Assembly (NCBI GenBank): GCA_900473205.1
Contig: UCLB01000007.1
Location: 124,001-188,000 of the forward strand
Reading direction: 5' to 3'
From: Hyphomicrobiales bacterium
GTDB lineage: Bacteria; Pseudomonadota; Alphaproteobacteria; Rhizobiales; Rhizobiaceae
DNA: 64,000 nt
In this document: in pieces, positions 37,892-47,076 of the stretch
How positions within the stretch are numbered: the first letter of the stretch is position 1
Layout of the letters: every line of letters begins with the position of its first letter
The notes under the pieces: model-generated
The model's database searches: none
What the model was told of the DNA's origin: nothing
What the model saw: only the letters and a program-made list of their open reading frames with translations
Position numbers and translations under genes: made by a program

Positions 37892-39055
37892 ATGACCCAG
37901 CTCAACCTGCCCACAGAAGATCGCTCCATCGAGCTTTACACGCTGAGCGGCACACCTATTGCTCTGGAAAAACGCAGTGCCGCGGATTTCAATCGTGTCG
38001 CCTTTGCTGCTGCCCATGTGGTGGCCGACCCGTTTGCCGATAACGACCCTTGGCTGACACCGGCAATCGATTGGGACGCCACGCTTCGCTTCCGGCACCG
38101 GCTGTGGGATCTGGGGCTGGGCGTGGCGGAAGCCATGGACACTGCCCAACGCGGCATGGGGCTGGCATGGCCGCAGGCAAAGGAATTGATCTCCAGAGCC
38201 TTGAAAGAAGCTGCGAGCCGGAAGGATGCGCTAATTGCCTGCGGTGTGGGCACGGATCACCTGACCGGCACCGGTTACAGTCTCGACCAGATTGTCGATG
38301 CCTATCAAGAGCAGCTGGATTTCGTGCAGGGCGAAGGTGGACGCGTGATCTTGATGGCAAGCCGCGCGCTGGCCGCCAGTGCAAAATCGCCTGATGATTA
38401 TCTGGAAACCTATGCCCGCGTGCTGGCGCAGGCCAAAGAGAAAGTAGTCATCCACTGGCTTGGTGAAATGTTCGACCCCGCGCTTGAAGGCTATTGGGGT
38501 TCTGGTGACCACATGGCTGCGATGGACACCTGCCTTGAGATGCTCAAGGCCAATGCCGACAAGATCGACGGCATCAAGATTTCCCTTCTGTCGAAAGAAA
38601 AGGAAATCACCATGCGCCGCCGCCTGCCAGCGGGCGTTCGTATGTATACCGGTGATGACTTCAACTATGCGGAACTGATTGCGGGCGACGAACAAGGGCA
38701 TTCCGATGCCCTGCTCGGCATTTTCGATGCGATTGCGCCGGCAGCGTCCAAGGCGTTGGCGAGCTTGAAGCGCGGGGCAAATAACGAGTTCTTCGATATC
38801 CTCGAACCGACCGTTGCGCTGTCGCGGCACATCTTCAAAGCCCCTACTCGCTTCTACAAAACCGGCGTCGTATTCCTGGCCTATCTCAACGGATTGCAGG
38901 ACCATTTCACCATGATCGGCGGGCAGGAAAGCACGCGCTCCACCCTCCATCTTGCCGAGCTTTTCCGGCTGGCGGACAAGGCAAATGTGCTCGCTGACCC
39001 GGATGATGCCACGCGACGCATGAAGGCAATTCTCTCCGTCAGGGGTGTGCATTGA
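37892..39055 (+). CDS. DUF993 / dihydrodipicolinate-synthase-like protein, possible aldolase
   Basis: A 387-residue protein of the DUF993 group, a family distantly related to the DHDPS/NAL class I aldolases. The context ...DGIKISLLS places K229 where a Schiff-base lysine would be expected late in the barrel. It follows the oxidoreductase by 10 bases (AGGAGG before the ATG) and precedes an enolase-superfamily gene. A retro-aldol cleavage of a keto-deoxy acid fits that order but is inference; no member function is recalled with confidence. Confidence 0.8.
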   Translation: MTQLNLPTEDRSIELYTLSGTPIALEKRSAADFNRVAFAAAHVVADPFADNDPWLTPAIDWDATLRFRHRLWDLGLGVAEAMDTAQRGMGLAWPQAKELISRALKEAASRKDALIACGVGTDHLTGTGYSLDQIVDAYQEQLDFVQGEGGRVILMASRALAASAKSPDDYLETYARVLAQAKEKVVIHWLGEMFDPALEGYWGSGDHMAAMDTCLEMLKANADKIDGIKISLLSKEKEITMRRRLPAGVRMYTGDDFNYAELIAGDEQGHSDALLGIFDAIAPAASKALASLKRGANNEFFDILEPTVALSRHIFKAPTRFYKTGVVFLAYLNGLQDHFTMIGGQESTRSTLHLAELFRLADKANVLADPDDATRRMKAILSVRGVH

Positions 39056-39056
39056 G

Positions 39057-40487
39057 ATGGCTGGAGCGCCAACATTAAAGGTCAAGGATACCTCGATTTT
39101 CGAGCGTCGCCTGACCATGCGCATGCCGTTCCGTTTCGGAGCAGCGATAGTGACCGAAGCCGCGCAGATTTTTCTCTCTATCGACATCGAGGATGCGCAG
39201 GGGCGGATCGCCACGGGTTACTCAGCCGAGTTGATGGTGCCAAAATGGTTCGACAAAAACCCTGCCCTCAGCAACGCGGATAATGAGCAGCAGCTACGCC
39301 GCTCGGTCCACATGGCGGCAGCATTTGCGAAAGAAACACCTGCTTCCACAGCCTTCGGTCTTCACGCATTGCTGGAACCACAGCAGCACGCACAGGCAGC
39401 GTCGGAAGGTCTCAACGGCCTGATCGCCTCGTTTGGTCTGGCACTTGTGGATCGCGCTATTCTGGATGCACTTTGCAGGCTAAATGATTTGCCGCTGGTG
39501 GATGTGATCAGAACCAACCTCCCCGCCATCGACCTGTCGACTACACCCGATCTCAATGGGTTTGACGTGGCCGGTTTTCTAAAGCAACTGACCCCACAGA
39601 AGACTCTCTATCTGCGCCACACCGTCGGCTACATCGATCCGCTGACCCCACAACAGATAAGCGGGCCTCGTCGCGATGATGGCTTGCCCGAGTGCCTGAG
39701 CGAAGAGATCGAGACCTACGGCATCAAGTATTTCAAACTGAAGGTTTCCGGCAGGCCGCAGGAAGATACGGAGCGATTGAAGGATATCGCCGCTGTCCTC
39801 GATCGATTGCCGGCTTACAAAGCCACACTGGATGGCAACGAACAATTTGCTGATGAAGCCGCCGTCATCGATCTGATGGACCGCATCGAGAAAGAGCCCG
39901 CACTCGCAAGGCTGCGGCAATCGCTGCTTTTCGTGGAGCAACCGATCATTCGTACTGTGGCGCTGTCTCAACCTGTCAAGACGCTGGCCAAGCGGGTGGC
40001 GCTGGAAATCGATGAATCCGACGGCACCAAGGACGCGTTTCTCGAAGCGCGCGAACAGGGCTATCTCGGCGTCTCCTCCAAATCCTGCAAGGGTTTTTAT
40101 CGCTCGTTTTTTAACAAGATGCGGGTGGAGAAATGGAATGCGGAAACGGGTGGTGGCTATTTCATGTCGGCCGAAGATTTGACGACACAGGCGGGCATCG
40201 CCGTGCAGCAGGATCTGGCACTGGCATCGCTTCTCAACCTCGTACACATCGAGCGCAACGGACACCATTATGTCGATGGCATGCAGGGTGCATCGGCCCC
40301 AGAGAATGCCGCATGGCTTTCCGCCCATGGCGATCTCTACCGAGATCAACAAGGCCGCGCACGCCTGACGATCCAGAACGGCCAGCTTTCGCTGGATACG
40401 GTGCTGGCGGCCAAGGGCCTTGGCGTCGCGCACGCCGCTTCGCAGGCAACATTTCAGACGCTTCAAGAAAAGGAGAATGCCGCATGA
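39057..40487 (+). CDS. Enolase-superfamily protein (mandelate racemase/muconate lactonizing-like), long form
   Basis: This 477-residue protein carries the enolase-superfamily catalytic pattern: KLK (K227, K229), DGN (D259, N261), E294 in VEQP, D319/E320 and a second-side lysine in SSK (K342). It is about 80-100 residues longer than typical family members, mainly in the N-terminal part before the barrel. The ATG at 39057 follows the DUF993 stop by one base; a GTG at 39045 is an alternative. A dehydratase of an acid sugar is the likeliest role. Confidence 0.78.
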   Translation: MAGAPTLKVKDTSIFERRLTMRMPFRFGAAIVTEAAQIFLSIDIEDAQGRIATGYSAELMVPKWFDKNPALSNADNEQQLRRSVHMAAAFAKETPASTAFGLHALLEPQQHAQAASEGLNGLIASFGLALVDRAILDALCRLNDLPLVDVIRTNLPAIDLSTTPDLNGFDVAGFLKQLTPQKTLYLRHTVGYIDPLTPQQISGPRRDDGLPECLSEEIETYGIKYFKLKVSGRPQEDTERLKDIAAVLDRLPAYKATLDGNEQFADEAAVIDLMDRIEKEPALARLRQSLLFVEQPIIRTVALSQPVKTLAKRVALEIDESDGTKDAFLEAREQGYLGVSSKSCKGFYRSFFNKMRVEKWNAETGGGYFMSAEDLTTQAGIAVQQDLALASLLNLVHIERNGHHYVDGMQGASAPENAAWLSAHGDLYRDQQGRARLTIQNGQLSLDTVLAAKGLGVAHAASQATFQTLQEKENAA

Positions 40488-41311
40488 GCCTTGAAGGTCT
40501 TTCCATCAATTTCGCCACCATCAAGCAGGGCGGATCGTTCGGCACGCTGGTGGATGCCTGCTTGGCACAGGGCATCACCACCATCTCCCCTTGGCGAGAC
40601 CAGGTGCATGGCGTCGGGCTGGACGAAGCGGCGCGCATCGTGGCACAGAATGGCATTCGCCTCAGCGGTCATTGCCGTGGTGGATTTTTTCCCGCACCAG
40701 ACGCTGATGGACGCCGCGACGCCATTGAGGACAACAAGCGCGCCGTGGATGAAGCCCAAGCCTTGAATGCCGATTGCCTGGTGCTGGTGGTCGGTGGCTT
40801 GCCAGCCGGATCAAAAGACATCAAAGGCGCGCGGCAGATGGTGGAAGACGGCATGGCAGAGCTTCTGCCCTATGCCAGACAGGCTGGCATTCCGCTCGCT
40901 ATCGAGCCGTTGCACCCATTTTATGCGGCAGATCGCGCCTGCTTCAACACGCTGAAGCAATCGCTCGACCTCTGCGACAAGCTGGGCGAAGGCACGGGCG
41001 TCGCAATCGACGTCTACCATGTCTGGTGGGACCCGGAGCTGGAAGAACAGGTCGCCCGCGCCGGTCGCAATGGCCAGATTTTTGCGCACCACATCTGCGA
41101 CTGGCTGGTGCCGACCACAGACCCGCTCAATGACCGTGGCATGATGGGTGACGGTGTTATCGACCTCAAGGGCTTCCGTCGCATGATCGAAAAGGCCGGT
41201 TTTTCTGGCCCGCAGGAGGTGGAGATATTCTCCTATAACTGGAACGCGCGACCTATCGATGAAGTTCTGTCGACCGTCGTTGAGCGTTATCAGACTGTCT
41301 GCCAGCCATAA
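40484..41311 (+). CDS. Sugar phosphate isomerase/epimerase-family TIM barrel protein
   Basis: A 275-residue xylose-isomerase-like TIM barrel with the metal-ligand set E141 (IEPLHPF), D176 (AIDVYHVWWD), H202/H203 (FAHHICDW) and a late Glu (EVEIFS). The start overlaps the enolase-family stop as ATGA, with AAGGAGA upstream. Relatives include 3-keto-sugar isomerases, inosose dehydratase and hydroxypyruvate isomerase. With three Gfo oxidoreductases nearby, a keto-sugar isomerase or lyase role is reasonable. Confidence 0.87.
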   Translation: MSLEGLSINFATIKQGGSFGTLVDACLAQGITTISPWRDQVHGVGLDEAARIVAQNGIRLSGHCRGGFFPAPDADGRRDAIEDNKRAVDEAQALNADCLVLVVGGLPAGSKDIKGARQMVEDGMAELLPYARQAGIPLAIEPLHPFYAADRACFNTLKQSLDLCDKLGEGTGVAIDVYHVWWDPELEEQVARAGRNGQIFAHHICDWLVPTTDPLNDRGMMGDGVIDLKGFRRMIEKAGFSGPQEVEIFSYNWNARPIDEVLSTVVERYQTVCQP

Positions 41312-41336
41312 ATTGAGCTTCACCGGACAACATCAA

Positions 41337-41363
41337 AAAGGGCGCGTAAAATACGCGCCCTTT
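41337..41363. terminator. Bidirectional terminator between convergent operons
   Basis: A perfect 12-bp stem, AAAGGGCGCGTA with its complement, three-base loop, flanked by A-rich and T-rich runs, lies between the isomerase gene and the convergent binding-protein gene. It should terminate both transcripts. Confidence 0.85.
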
Positions 41364-41388
41364 GTTTTGAGTCATCCTTGTGAAGCGA

Positions 41389-42987
41389 TTACCGCTCCTT
41401 GGTCACGACTTCGAAACGCGAATACCAGGGGCTAACGATCATGCCTTTGACATCACTACGGTAAGCCGCCGTATCCACCACTTCCGAGAAGGGCTGGATC
41501 GAAATAACGAGCTCATCCATATAGGCCTGAATGTCTTCGTACGCCTTGGCCTGCTTGGCAGGGTCGCGCTCGACAAGTGCCTGCTCGATCATTTTGTTCA
41601 GCTTTTCATCGAAGAAGCTCGTGCGCCAGCCCTGATAATTGGTGAGCTTTGCCTCGTCGGCATTGTTCGGATTATAGACCATGGCGCGCAGATTGTTGTC
41701 CGGGTGCGGCTGCTGACCACCGCCGCCACGACCGACGAGCAATTCGAACTTGCGGTCGCGCATCGCGCCGTAAATCTGGTCGCCGGAACCGCTGATCAGT
41801 TCAGCCTGAATACCAGCCTGGCCCAGCGTGTTCTGGATTGCGGTCGCGGCCTTCATGAACGGATCTTCGGACAGCACGCGCAGCGTCGTTTTAAAGCCGT
41901 TTGGATATCCGGCTTCAGCAAGCAGAGCCTTTGCCTTTGCTATATCCAGCTTGAAACCTTCGTCCGGCAGAGCACCCAGAACGCCGGTGCTGATCGGGCG
42001 CTGGTGCAGCTTGCCGTAATAGGGCATGACGGCCTTATCCAGACCTTCATAATCGATCAGATAACGAAGGGCTTCGCGCACTTTCTTGTTCGCGTAACGC
42101 TCATCCTTCATCGAAACGCCAAGGTAATAGAAGCCCGAACCCGGCGTGGATTCGATGTTGATTTCCTTGTCGGCCTCAAGCGACTTCAAGTCCGGCGCCT
42201 GCAGAGAGTAGGCAACATCGATGTCACCTTTTTCCAGCATGAGGCGCTGCGACTGCGATTCCGGCAGGTGGCGCATCAAAACCCGTTTCATCGCAGGCTT
42301 TTCGCCCCAGTAATCGTCGTTACGGATTAGAATGATGAACTCGTTGGATTTCCACTGTCCCAGTTTGAAAGGACCAGAACCTGCGGAGTTCAAGGTCAGC
42401 CAACCGGCTCCGAGATCTCCGTCTTTTTCGTGTTCCAGCACGGCTTTGGTGTCGATGATCGAACCCGGTCCGTTCTGGCCAAGGATCATCAGCAACAGGT
42501 TCGGGTCATCCGGCTTTGGCATATTCAAAACGAATGTGTATTCATCCTTGGCAACGAACAGCTTGTCCGCATCCTCGACCTTGTAACCGCGAGTTTTGAG
42601 GAAGGAGGACTGCGCCAGATTGCGGGTCAGAACCCGCTTCAGGCTCCAGGCGACATCATTGGCCGTGACCGGATTACCGGATGCGAACTTTGCATCCTTG
42701 CGTAGGTGAAACGTGATGGAGTTGCGATCTTTGGAGATTTCCCAGCGCTCGGCGAGGCGGGGCTGAACGCTCCGGTCTTTCTCGGAGAGAATGACCAGCG
42801 TGTCATAAACATTGTTCAGAACCTGAACGGTCTCGCGACCCGTGATCGCGGCAGGGTCGAGCGTCAGAATGTTGCTCATGGTCGTTGCGACGACCAGCTG
42901 ATCCTTCGGCGTTTCTGCCAGAGAACTCAGCGGCATCGCGCCGATCAACAAGGCACCGAGCGCTACTGTTGTAAAAAACTGTCTCAT
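41389..42987 (-). CDS. ABC transporter substrate-binding protein, peptide/opine (DppA-like) family, orphan
   Basis: A 532-residue family 5 binding protein with a Sec signal peptide (MRQFFTTVALGALLIGAMPLSSLAE). The ATG at 42987 follows GGGAGGA; the in-frame ATG at 43095 is rejected because it lies in the preceding gene and lacks a signal. No Dpp-type permease or ATPase is present in the window, so it either uses a transporter encoded elsewhere or acts alone. It is the third gene after an enolase-family enzyme and an SGNH hydrolase. Confidence 0.88.
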   Translation of the reverse strand: MRQFFTTVALGALLIGAMPLSSLAETPKDQLVVATTMSNILTLDPAAITGRETVQVLNNVYDTLVILSEKDRSVQPRLAERWEISKDRNSITFHLRKDAKFASGNPVTANDVAWSLKRVLTRNLAQSSFLKTRGYKVEDADKLFVAKDEYTFVLNMPKPDDPNLLLMILGQNGPGSIIDTKAVLEHEKDGDLGAGWLTLNSAGSGPFKLGQWKSNEFIILIRNDDYWGEKPAMKRVLMRHLPESQSQRLMLEKGDIDVAYSLQAPDLKSLEADKEINIESTPGSGFYYLGVSMKDERYANKKVREALRYLIDYEGLDKAVMPYYGKLHQRPISTGVLGALPDEGFKLDIAKAKALLAEAGYPNGFKTTLRVLSEDPFMKAATAIQNTLGQAGIQAELISGSGDQIYGAMRDRKFELLVGRGGGGQQPHPDNNLRAMVYNPNNADEAKLTNYQGWRTSFFDEKLNKMIEQALVERDPAKQAKAYEDIQAYMDELVISIQPFSEVVDTAAYRSDVKGMIVSPWYSRFEVVTKER

Positions 42988-43063
42988 GTTTCCTCCCAAT
43001 GAGCCGTGTTTCATGACGGCGTTCAAATTACGATCAGGCCACACTCCTCTGCAGCGATGCTGA

Positions 43064-43693
43064 TCAGCACAAAATGGCGCGAACGGGTGCAACAAGCGCC
43101 CGCCCTATTTTAGCGGTTGTCTCGGCGTCGAGATGAACGCCATCAACCGATGACGCGCGCGCAACCGTACCTGCATCGAAAAATGCGCAGTTGGTTTCAC
43201 CGGCAAGCTTCTCGTAAAGCGGCGCCAGACGTCCGGACTCGGCAATTCTGCGTCCCGCCGCAGGCGCACCGGCTGGCCCGGCAACGCATGGCGGCGGCGC
43301 AACGATGAGCACTTTCGGCAGCGCTAAGCGCGGCTTGTAGGGAAAGGTCTCCACGATCTGGACCAGGCGTCGCATGCCGGATACGGCAGTCTCAGCTTGT
43401 CCACCGTGAACGGGTTTCAGATCGTTGGTTCCCAGCATGATGATGACGAGATCGAGCGGCATGTGGCTGGCCAGCGCAACTTCCAACGCTTTTGCACCGT
43501 TGCGGCAGGCCGGGCCAGCATGGTCGTCATAACACGTGGTGCGCCCGCCCAGGCCTTCCGCCAGAACCTTCGCCTCACCAGCAAACTCGGCTTCCAGCAC
43601 CTCCGGCCAGCGGTATTGCGGCGGGTGGCGCAGTCCGGTTGCCGGGTCTGCGCCCCATGTCAGGCTATCACCAAATGCAAGTATGGTTTTCAT
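43064..43693 (-). CDS. SGNH/GDSL-family esterase
   Basis: A 209-residue hydrolase with block I FGDSLTWG (S10), block III GTND (88-91, N90) and block V DGVH (D184, H187), the full SGNH catalytic set. It has no signal peptide and so should act in the cytoplasm. It lies between the enolase-family gene (6-base gap) and the peptide-type binding-protein gene, which suggests an ester or acetyl group on the imported compound. Confidence 0.88.
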   Translation of the reverse strand: MKTILAFGDSLTWGADPATGLRHPPQYRWPEVLEAEFAGEAKVLAEGLGGRTTCYDDHAGPACRNGAKALEVALASHMPLDLVIIMLGTNDLKPVHGGQAETAVSGMRRLVQIVETFPYKPRLALPKVLIVAPPPCVAGPAGAPAAGRRIAESGRLAPLYEKLAGETNCAFFDAGTVARASSVDGVHLDAETTAKIGRALVAPVRAILC

Positions 43694-43699
43694 CTCAAC

Positions 43700-44848
43700 T
43701 TACCTTACGCGGTTGTTCTCGATGAAATTGAAATCTATGTCCTCACCAAGACCGGGACGATCCGGTACATGCACAAAGCCGTCCTTATCCATCGGATCAG
43801 ACAGCGACTTCAGATAATCGAAGCCATCATCATATTCGAGGAAGGGGTGCAGCAATCCGCGCTCATACCAGCGGCAATTCTTCGTCGCGGCCACCACATG
43901 CAGGTTCATCGCCGTATTGCCGTGGACCTCGCATTCCACGCCAAAGGCTTCGGCCAAATGCATCGTCTTCAAGGCGGGCGTGATGCCGCCGACGTCGTTG
44001 ACGCCGGTTCTGAGAATATCGCAGGCACCCGCCTTCAACCACTCAGCGCGGTGCCAGTGCTTACCAGCAGCGCTTTCAGGCCCAACAACGGGAATGTCGA
44101 GATTATCGGCCAGCCATTTGTAGGATGACATGGACTGTTCATCCATAGGCTCTTCGATCCAGTCAAAATCCAGCTTTTCAAGACCACGACCCAGCGCTAG
44201 TGCGTCCGTGCGCGAATACCAGTGGAAGGCATCGATCATGAGGCTGATATCCGCACCGACCGCTTCGCGAACGGCGGCGCAGGCCTTCAAATCCATCTTG
44301 ACGTCAGGAGCCCAACTGACAGGTGGCATCCAGGTGTGTAGCTTGATGCCCTTATAGCCGCGCTTGACCAGCGTCTCAGCGAAACGACCGTAGTCTTCCG
44401 GCGTCGCCAGACCGCCCTCCAGCTCGTCACCGCACATGATCGAGCCATAGGCCAGCACCTTGTCGCGATAACCACCGATCAACTTGTATACAGGTTGATT
44501 AAGCGAGCGACCTGCCAGATCCCACAATGCGCAGTCTACGACGGCCAAGGTGCGGTCGGTCAACTGCGCCGCAGAGCCGCGCTGCCAGTGGGCAAGGTCC
44601 TGCCACAAGCGCTCACGGTCGCGGTGATCCTCGCCGATCAGCACCTTTTTCACGAATTTCTCGATGACATGCGGTCGCACGATCTCCGGCGCCGTAAAGG
44701 AGTGACCTTCCTTACCGTCTTCGGTGCGGATCGTCAGCATCGCCTGCTCGACCTGATGCGCAGGACCGGGATGAGCATGGCCGGCGCTATCGGAATGGCG
44801 ACGCGTTGTCGTCTTGAACACCCGCACTTCGACGTCGGTAATAATCAT
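43700..44848 (-). CDS. Mandelate racemase/muconate lactonizing-family enzyme, probable acid-sugar dehydratase
   Basis: A 382-residue enolase-superfamily protein with K169-x-H171 in place of the common KxK, metal ligands D206, E232 and E258, and H309 on the opposite barrel face, paired with D277 or D285. A KxH pair with the far-side His fits proton abstraction by His or Lys in sugar-acid dehydratases. The ATG at 44848 follows GGGAGGA; a TTG at 44860 is unlikely. It is first in its three-gene operon. Substrate not assignable. Confidence 0.85.
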   Translation of the reverse strand: MIITDVEVRVFKTTTRRHSDSAGHAHPGPAHQVEQAMLTIRTEDGKEGHSFTAPEIVRPHVIEKFVKKVLIGEDHRDRERLWQDLAHWQRGSAAQLTDRTLAVVDCALWDLAGRSLNQPVYKLIGGYRDKVLAYGSIMCGDELEGGLATPEDYGRFAETLVKRGYKGIKLHTWMPPVSWAPDVKMDLKACAAVREAVGADISLMIDAFHWYSRTDALALGRGLEKLDFDWIEEPMDEQSMSSYKWLADNLDIPVVGPESAAGKHWHRAEWLKAGACDILRTGVNDVGGITPALKTMHLAEAFGVECEVHGNTAMNLHVVAATKNCRWYERGLLHPFLEYDDGFDYLKSLSDPMDKDGFVHVPDRPGLGEDIDFNFIENNRVR

Positions 44849-44898
44849 CTGTCCTCCCAATGCAGCCCGGTGGCCAACGGCAATCTATTGTGCTTCTT

Positions 44899-44926
44899 AT
44901 TAGACAGATATTCGAATAATTGTCAA
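44899..44926 (-). promoter_or_regulatory. Promoter of the enolase-SGNH-binding-protein operon
   Basis: On the minus strand TTGACA (44926-44921) and TCTAAT (44904-44899) are separated by 16 bases, 51 bases before the enolase-family start. This is a good sigma-70-type promoter. Confidence 0.6.
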
Positions 44927-44942
44927 ACATGTATGACATGTT
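44926..44942. promoter_or_regulatory. Inverted repeat next to the -35 box, operator candidate
   Basis: AACATG-TATGA-CATGTT is a perfect 6-base inverted repeat directly upstream of and touching the -35 of the promoter at 44899-44926. No regulator gene is adjacent, so its partner is unknown. The rest of 44943-45094 shows no gene. Confidence 0.5.
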
Positions 44943-45094
44943 GTTTTTGGAGGTGTTGCGGTTTTGGACAGCTGGGCTTGGTGCCATTGATGTCCGTAAA
45001 GCGAAATCCTTCACTTTCTTGGTTTTGCATCTAACGATAATCGTCTAAGAGGTTCAGACCTCTCCGCTCATCGTCTGCCCAATCAGAGTTCCCA

Positions 45095-45979
45095 ATGCCT
45101 CCTCAATCCGTAGGTTATCTTTACGCGTTAGCGGCTTTCACTATTTTTGCTGCGCAGGATGGCATCTCGAAACATCTTGGTTCCGCCTATCCCCCCATCT
45201 TCGTAACGATGCTGCGTTACTGGGCCTTCGCCGTGTTCGTGACCATTCTTGCGTTGAGATCGAAGGGTGGCATCCGGCAGGCTGTCGCTACGGACCGTTT
45301 CTGGCTACAGGCAAGCCGCGGGGTCATTCTCGGGGTACAGATCGTTCTTTCGATCATATCCTTTGCGGCGGTGGGTCTGGCTCACACCCACTCCATTCTC
45401 GCCTCCACGCCATTGATCGTCGCCGCTTTGTCCGTCCCTATTTTGAACGAGCAGGTGGGCTGGAAGCGCTGGTCGGCCATTCTCGTCGGCTTTCTCGGCG
45501 TCCTTGTCATCCTCAAACCCGATGAAAACGGTTTTGACCCGATATTGATCGTGACATTTGCCGCGGCATTCCTGCTTGGCCTCTACGGCGTGCTGACGCG
45601 GCTCGCCAGCCGCACCGACAAGGCAATGACGAGCTTCTTCTACACCGGTGTTCCCGGCGCTATTGCCTTGACGCTGGTCGGGCCATTTTATTGGGTGAAC
45701 ATGGTGCCCTATGACTGGGGCTGGATGCTGGCGCTCTGCATAACCGGCATGAGCGGCCACTATCTGCTGATCCGGGCTTTCGAGCTTGCGGATGCCGCGT
45801 CCGTCCAGCCCTTTTCCTACTATCAGCTGGTGCTGGTTTCCATCCTAGGCGTCAGCTTTTACGGAGAAGTGCTGAGCACGCATATGGTGGTCGGCGCGGC
45901 AATCGTCGTTGCCGCAGGCCTGTTCACCATATGGCGGGAGCAAATGGCGGCCCGCAAAAAACGACTGGAGCGGTTATAA
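45095..45979 (+). CDS. EamA/DMT-family transporter
   Basis: A 294-residue protein with ten hydrophobic segments in two EamA repeats (second one starting near LIVTFAAAFLLGLYGVLTR) and a basic C-terminal tail. Members of this family export amino acids or other small metabolites, or are of unknown role. It overlaps the convergent ornithine cyclodeaminase gene by 6 bases, with no terminator visible between them. Confidence 0.9.
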   Translation: MPPQSVGYLYALAAFTIFAAQDGISKHLGSAYPPIFVTMLRYWAFAVFVTILALRSKGGIRQAVATDRFWLQASRGVILGVQIVLSIISFAAVGLAHTHSILASTPLIVAALSVPILNEQVGWKRWSAILVGFLGVLVILKPDENGFDPILIVTFAAAFLLGLYGVLTRLASRTDKAMTSFFYTGVPGAIALTLVGPFYWVNMVPYDWGWMLALCITGMSGHYLLIRAFELADAASVQPFSYYQLVLVSILGVSFYGEVLSTHMVVGAAIVVAAGLFTIWREQMAARKKRLERL

Positions 45980-47065
45980 TACCGCTTCGGACTGAATTGG
46001 CGACGCGGCTTTCGTCGATGCTTCGCATCGCAAAAGCATGCCATAGAGATCTCGCGGCTCGTCAGGGTCAGCCAGCAAATCCAGTTCCTCATAAAGACCC
46101 GTCTCGGCAAGCTTCGATCTGACATAACGAAGCGCAGAAAAGTCTTCTGTGGCAAAGCCGACGCTATCGAACAGCGTGATTTGCCGATCCGTCTTTCGCC
46201 CAACCGTTTCGCCGGTAATGACCTGCCAAAGCTCTGTTACGGCATGGTCCTGCGCCAATTGCTGAATTTCGCCTTCGATGCGGGTCTGTGGCGGGTACTC
46301 TACAAAAATGTCGGAGCGGAGCAGAATATCCTTGTGCAGCTCGGTTTTCCCCGGGCAATCGCCGCCCACTGCATTGATATGAACACCGGGGCCAACCATG
46401 TTGTCTGTCAGGATGGTCGCGTATTGTTTGTCCGCCGTCACGGTCGTGATGATATCGGCACCTTCGACCGCCTCTTCCGCGCTTTTGCATGTCGTTATCG
46501 AAAAGCCCTGCCCCTCCAGATTTCGCTGACATTTGAGGCTGGCGGCGGGATCGATGTCGTAAAGCCGGAGCTGATCGACGCCCAGAATAGCCTTGAAAGC
46601 ACGGGCCTGAAATTCACTCTGCGCGCCATTACCGATGATGGCCATGGAGCTCGCATCCTTGCGGGCGAGATATTTCGCCGCAACTGCCGAGGTCGCCGCC
46701 GTCCTCAGCGCTGTCAGGATCGTCATCTCAGTCAGCAGCATCGGGTAACCGTTACCAACATCTGAGAGAACACCGAAAGCGGTTACAGTCTGTCGGCCCT
46801 GTCTGGTGTTTTTCGGATGCCCGTTGACATATTTGAAGCCGTAGAGCTTACCGTCACTCGTCGGCATCAATTCTATGACGCCCTCTTCCGAGTGAGATGC
46901 GATCCGCGGAGTCTTATCGAACGTCTCCCAGCGGCGAAAATCCTCTTCGATTGTATCGGCGAGTTCACGTAAAAACGTGTCGATGCCGACCGTCAGAACC
47001 AGCTTCATCATGTTATCGACGCTGATGAATGGGACGATGTTGAGATTGGGTGTCGCTGTCATCAT
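45974..47065 (-). CDS. Ornithine cyclodeaminase
   Basis: A 363-residue OCD/mu-crystallin-family enzyme with the NAD motif IGNGAQSEFQ and the family region GVHINAVGGDCPGKTELHKDIL. It converts ornithine to proline with loss of ammonia. The ATG at 47065 follows GAGGAGGA by 6 bases. It lies 11 bases after the arginase gene, giving the arginine-ornithine-proline route known from agrobacterial opine and arginine catabolism. Confidence 0.93.
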   Translation of the reverse strand: MMTATPNLNIVPFISVDNMMKLVLTVGIDTFLRELADTIEEDFRRWETFDKTPRIASHSEEGVIELMPTSDGKLYGFKYVNGHPKNTRQGRQTVTAFGVLSDVGNGYPMLLTEMTILTALRTAATSAVAAKYLARKDASSMAIIGNGAQSEFQARAFKAILGVDQLRLYDIDPAASLKCQRNLEGQGFSITTCKSAEEAVEGADIITTVTADKQYATILTDNMVGPGVHINAVGGDCPGKTELHKDILLRSDIFVEYPPQTRIEGEIQQLAQDHAVTELWQVITGETVGRKTDRQITLFDSVGFATEDFSALRYVRSKLAETGLYEELDLLADPDEPRDLYGMLLRCEASTKAASPIQSEAVL

Positions 47066-47076
47066 GCTGTTCCTCC

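Noticed and set aside
38231-39214. A 327-codon open frame on the minus strand opposite the DUF993 gene
   Set aside because: It spans the junction of two coupled plus-strand genes and has no family pattern; DUF993 coding is better supported.
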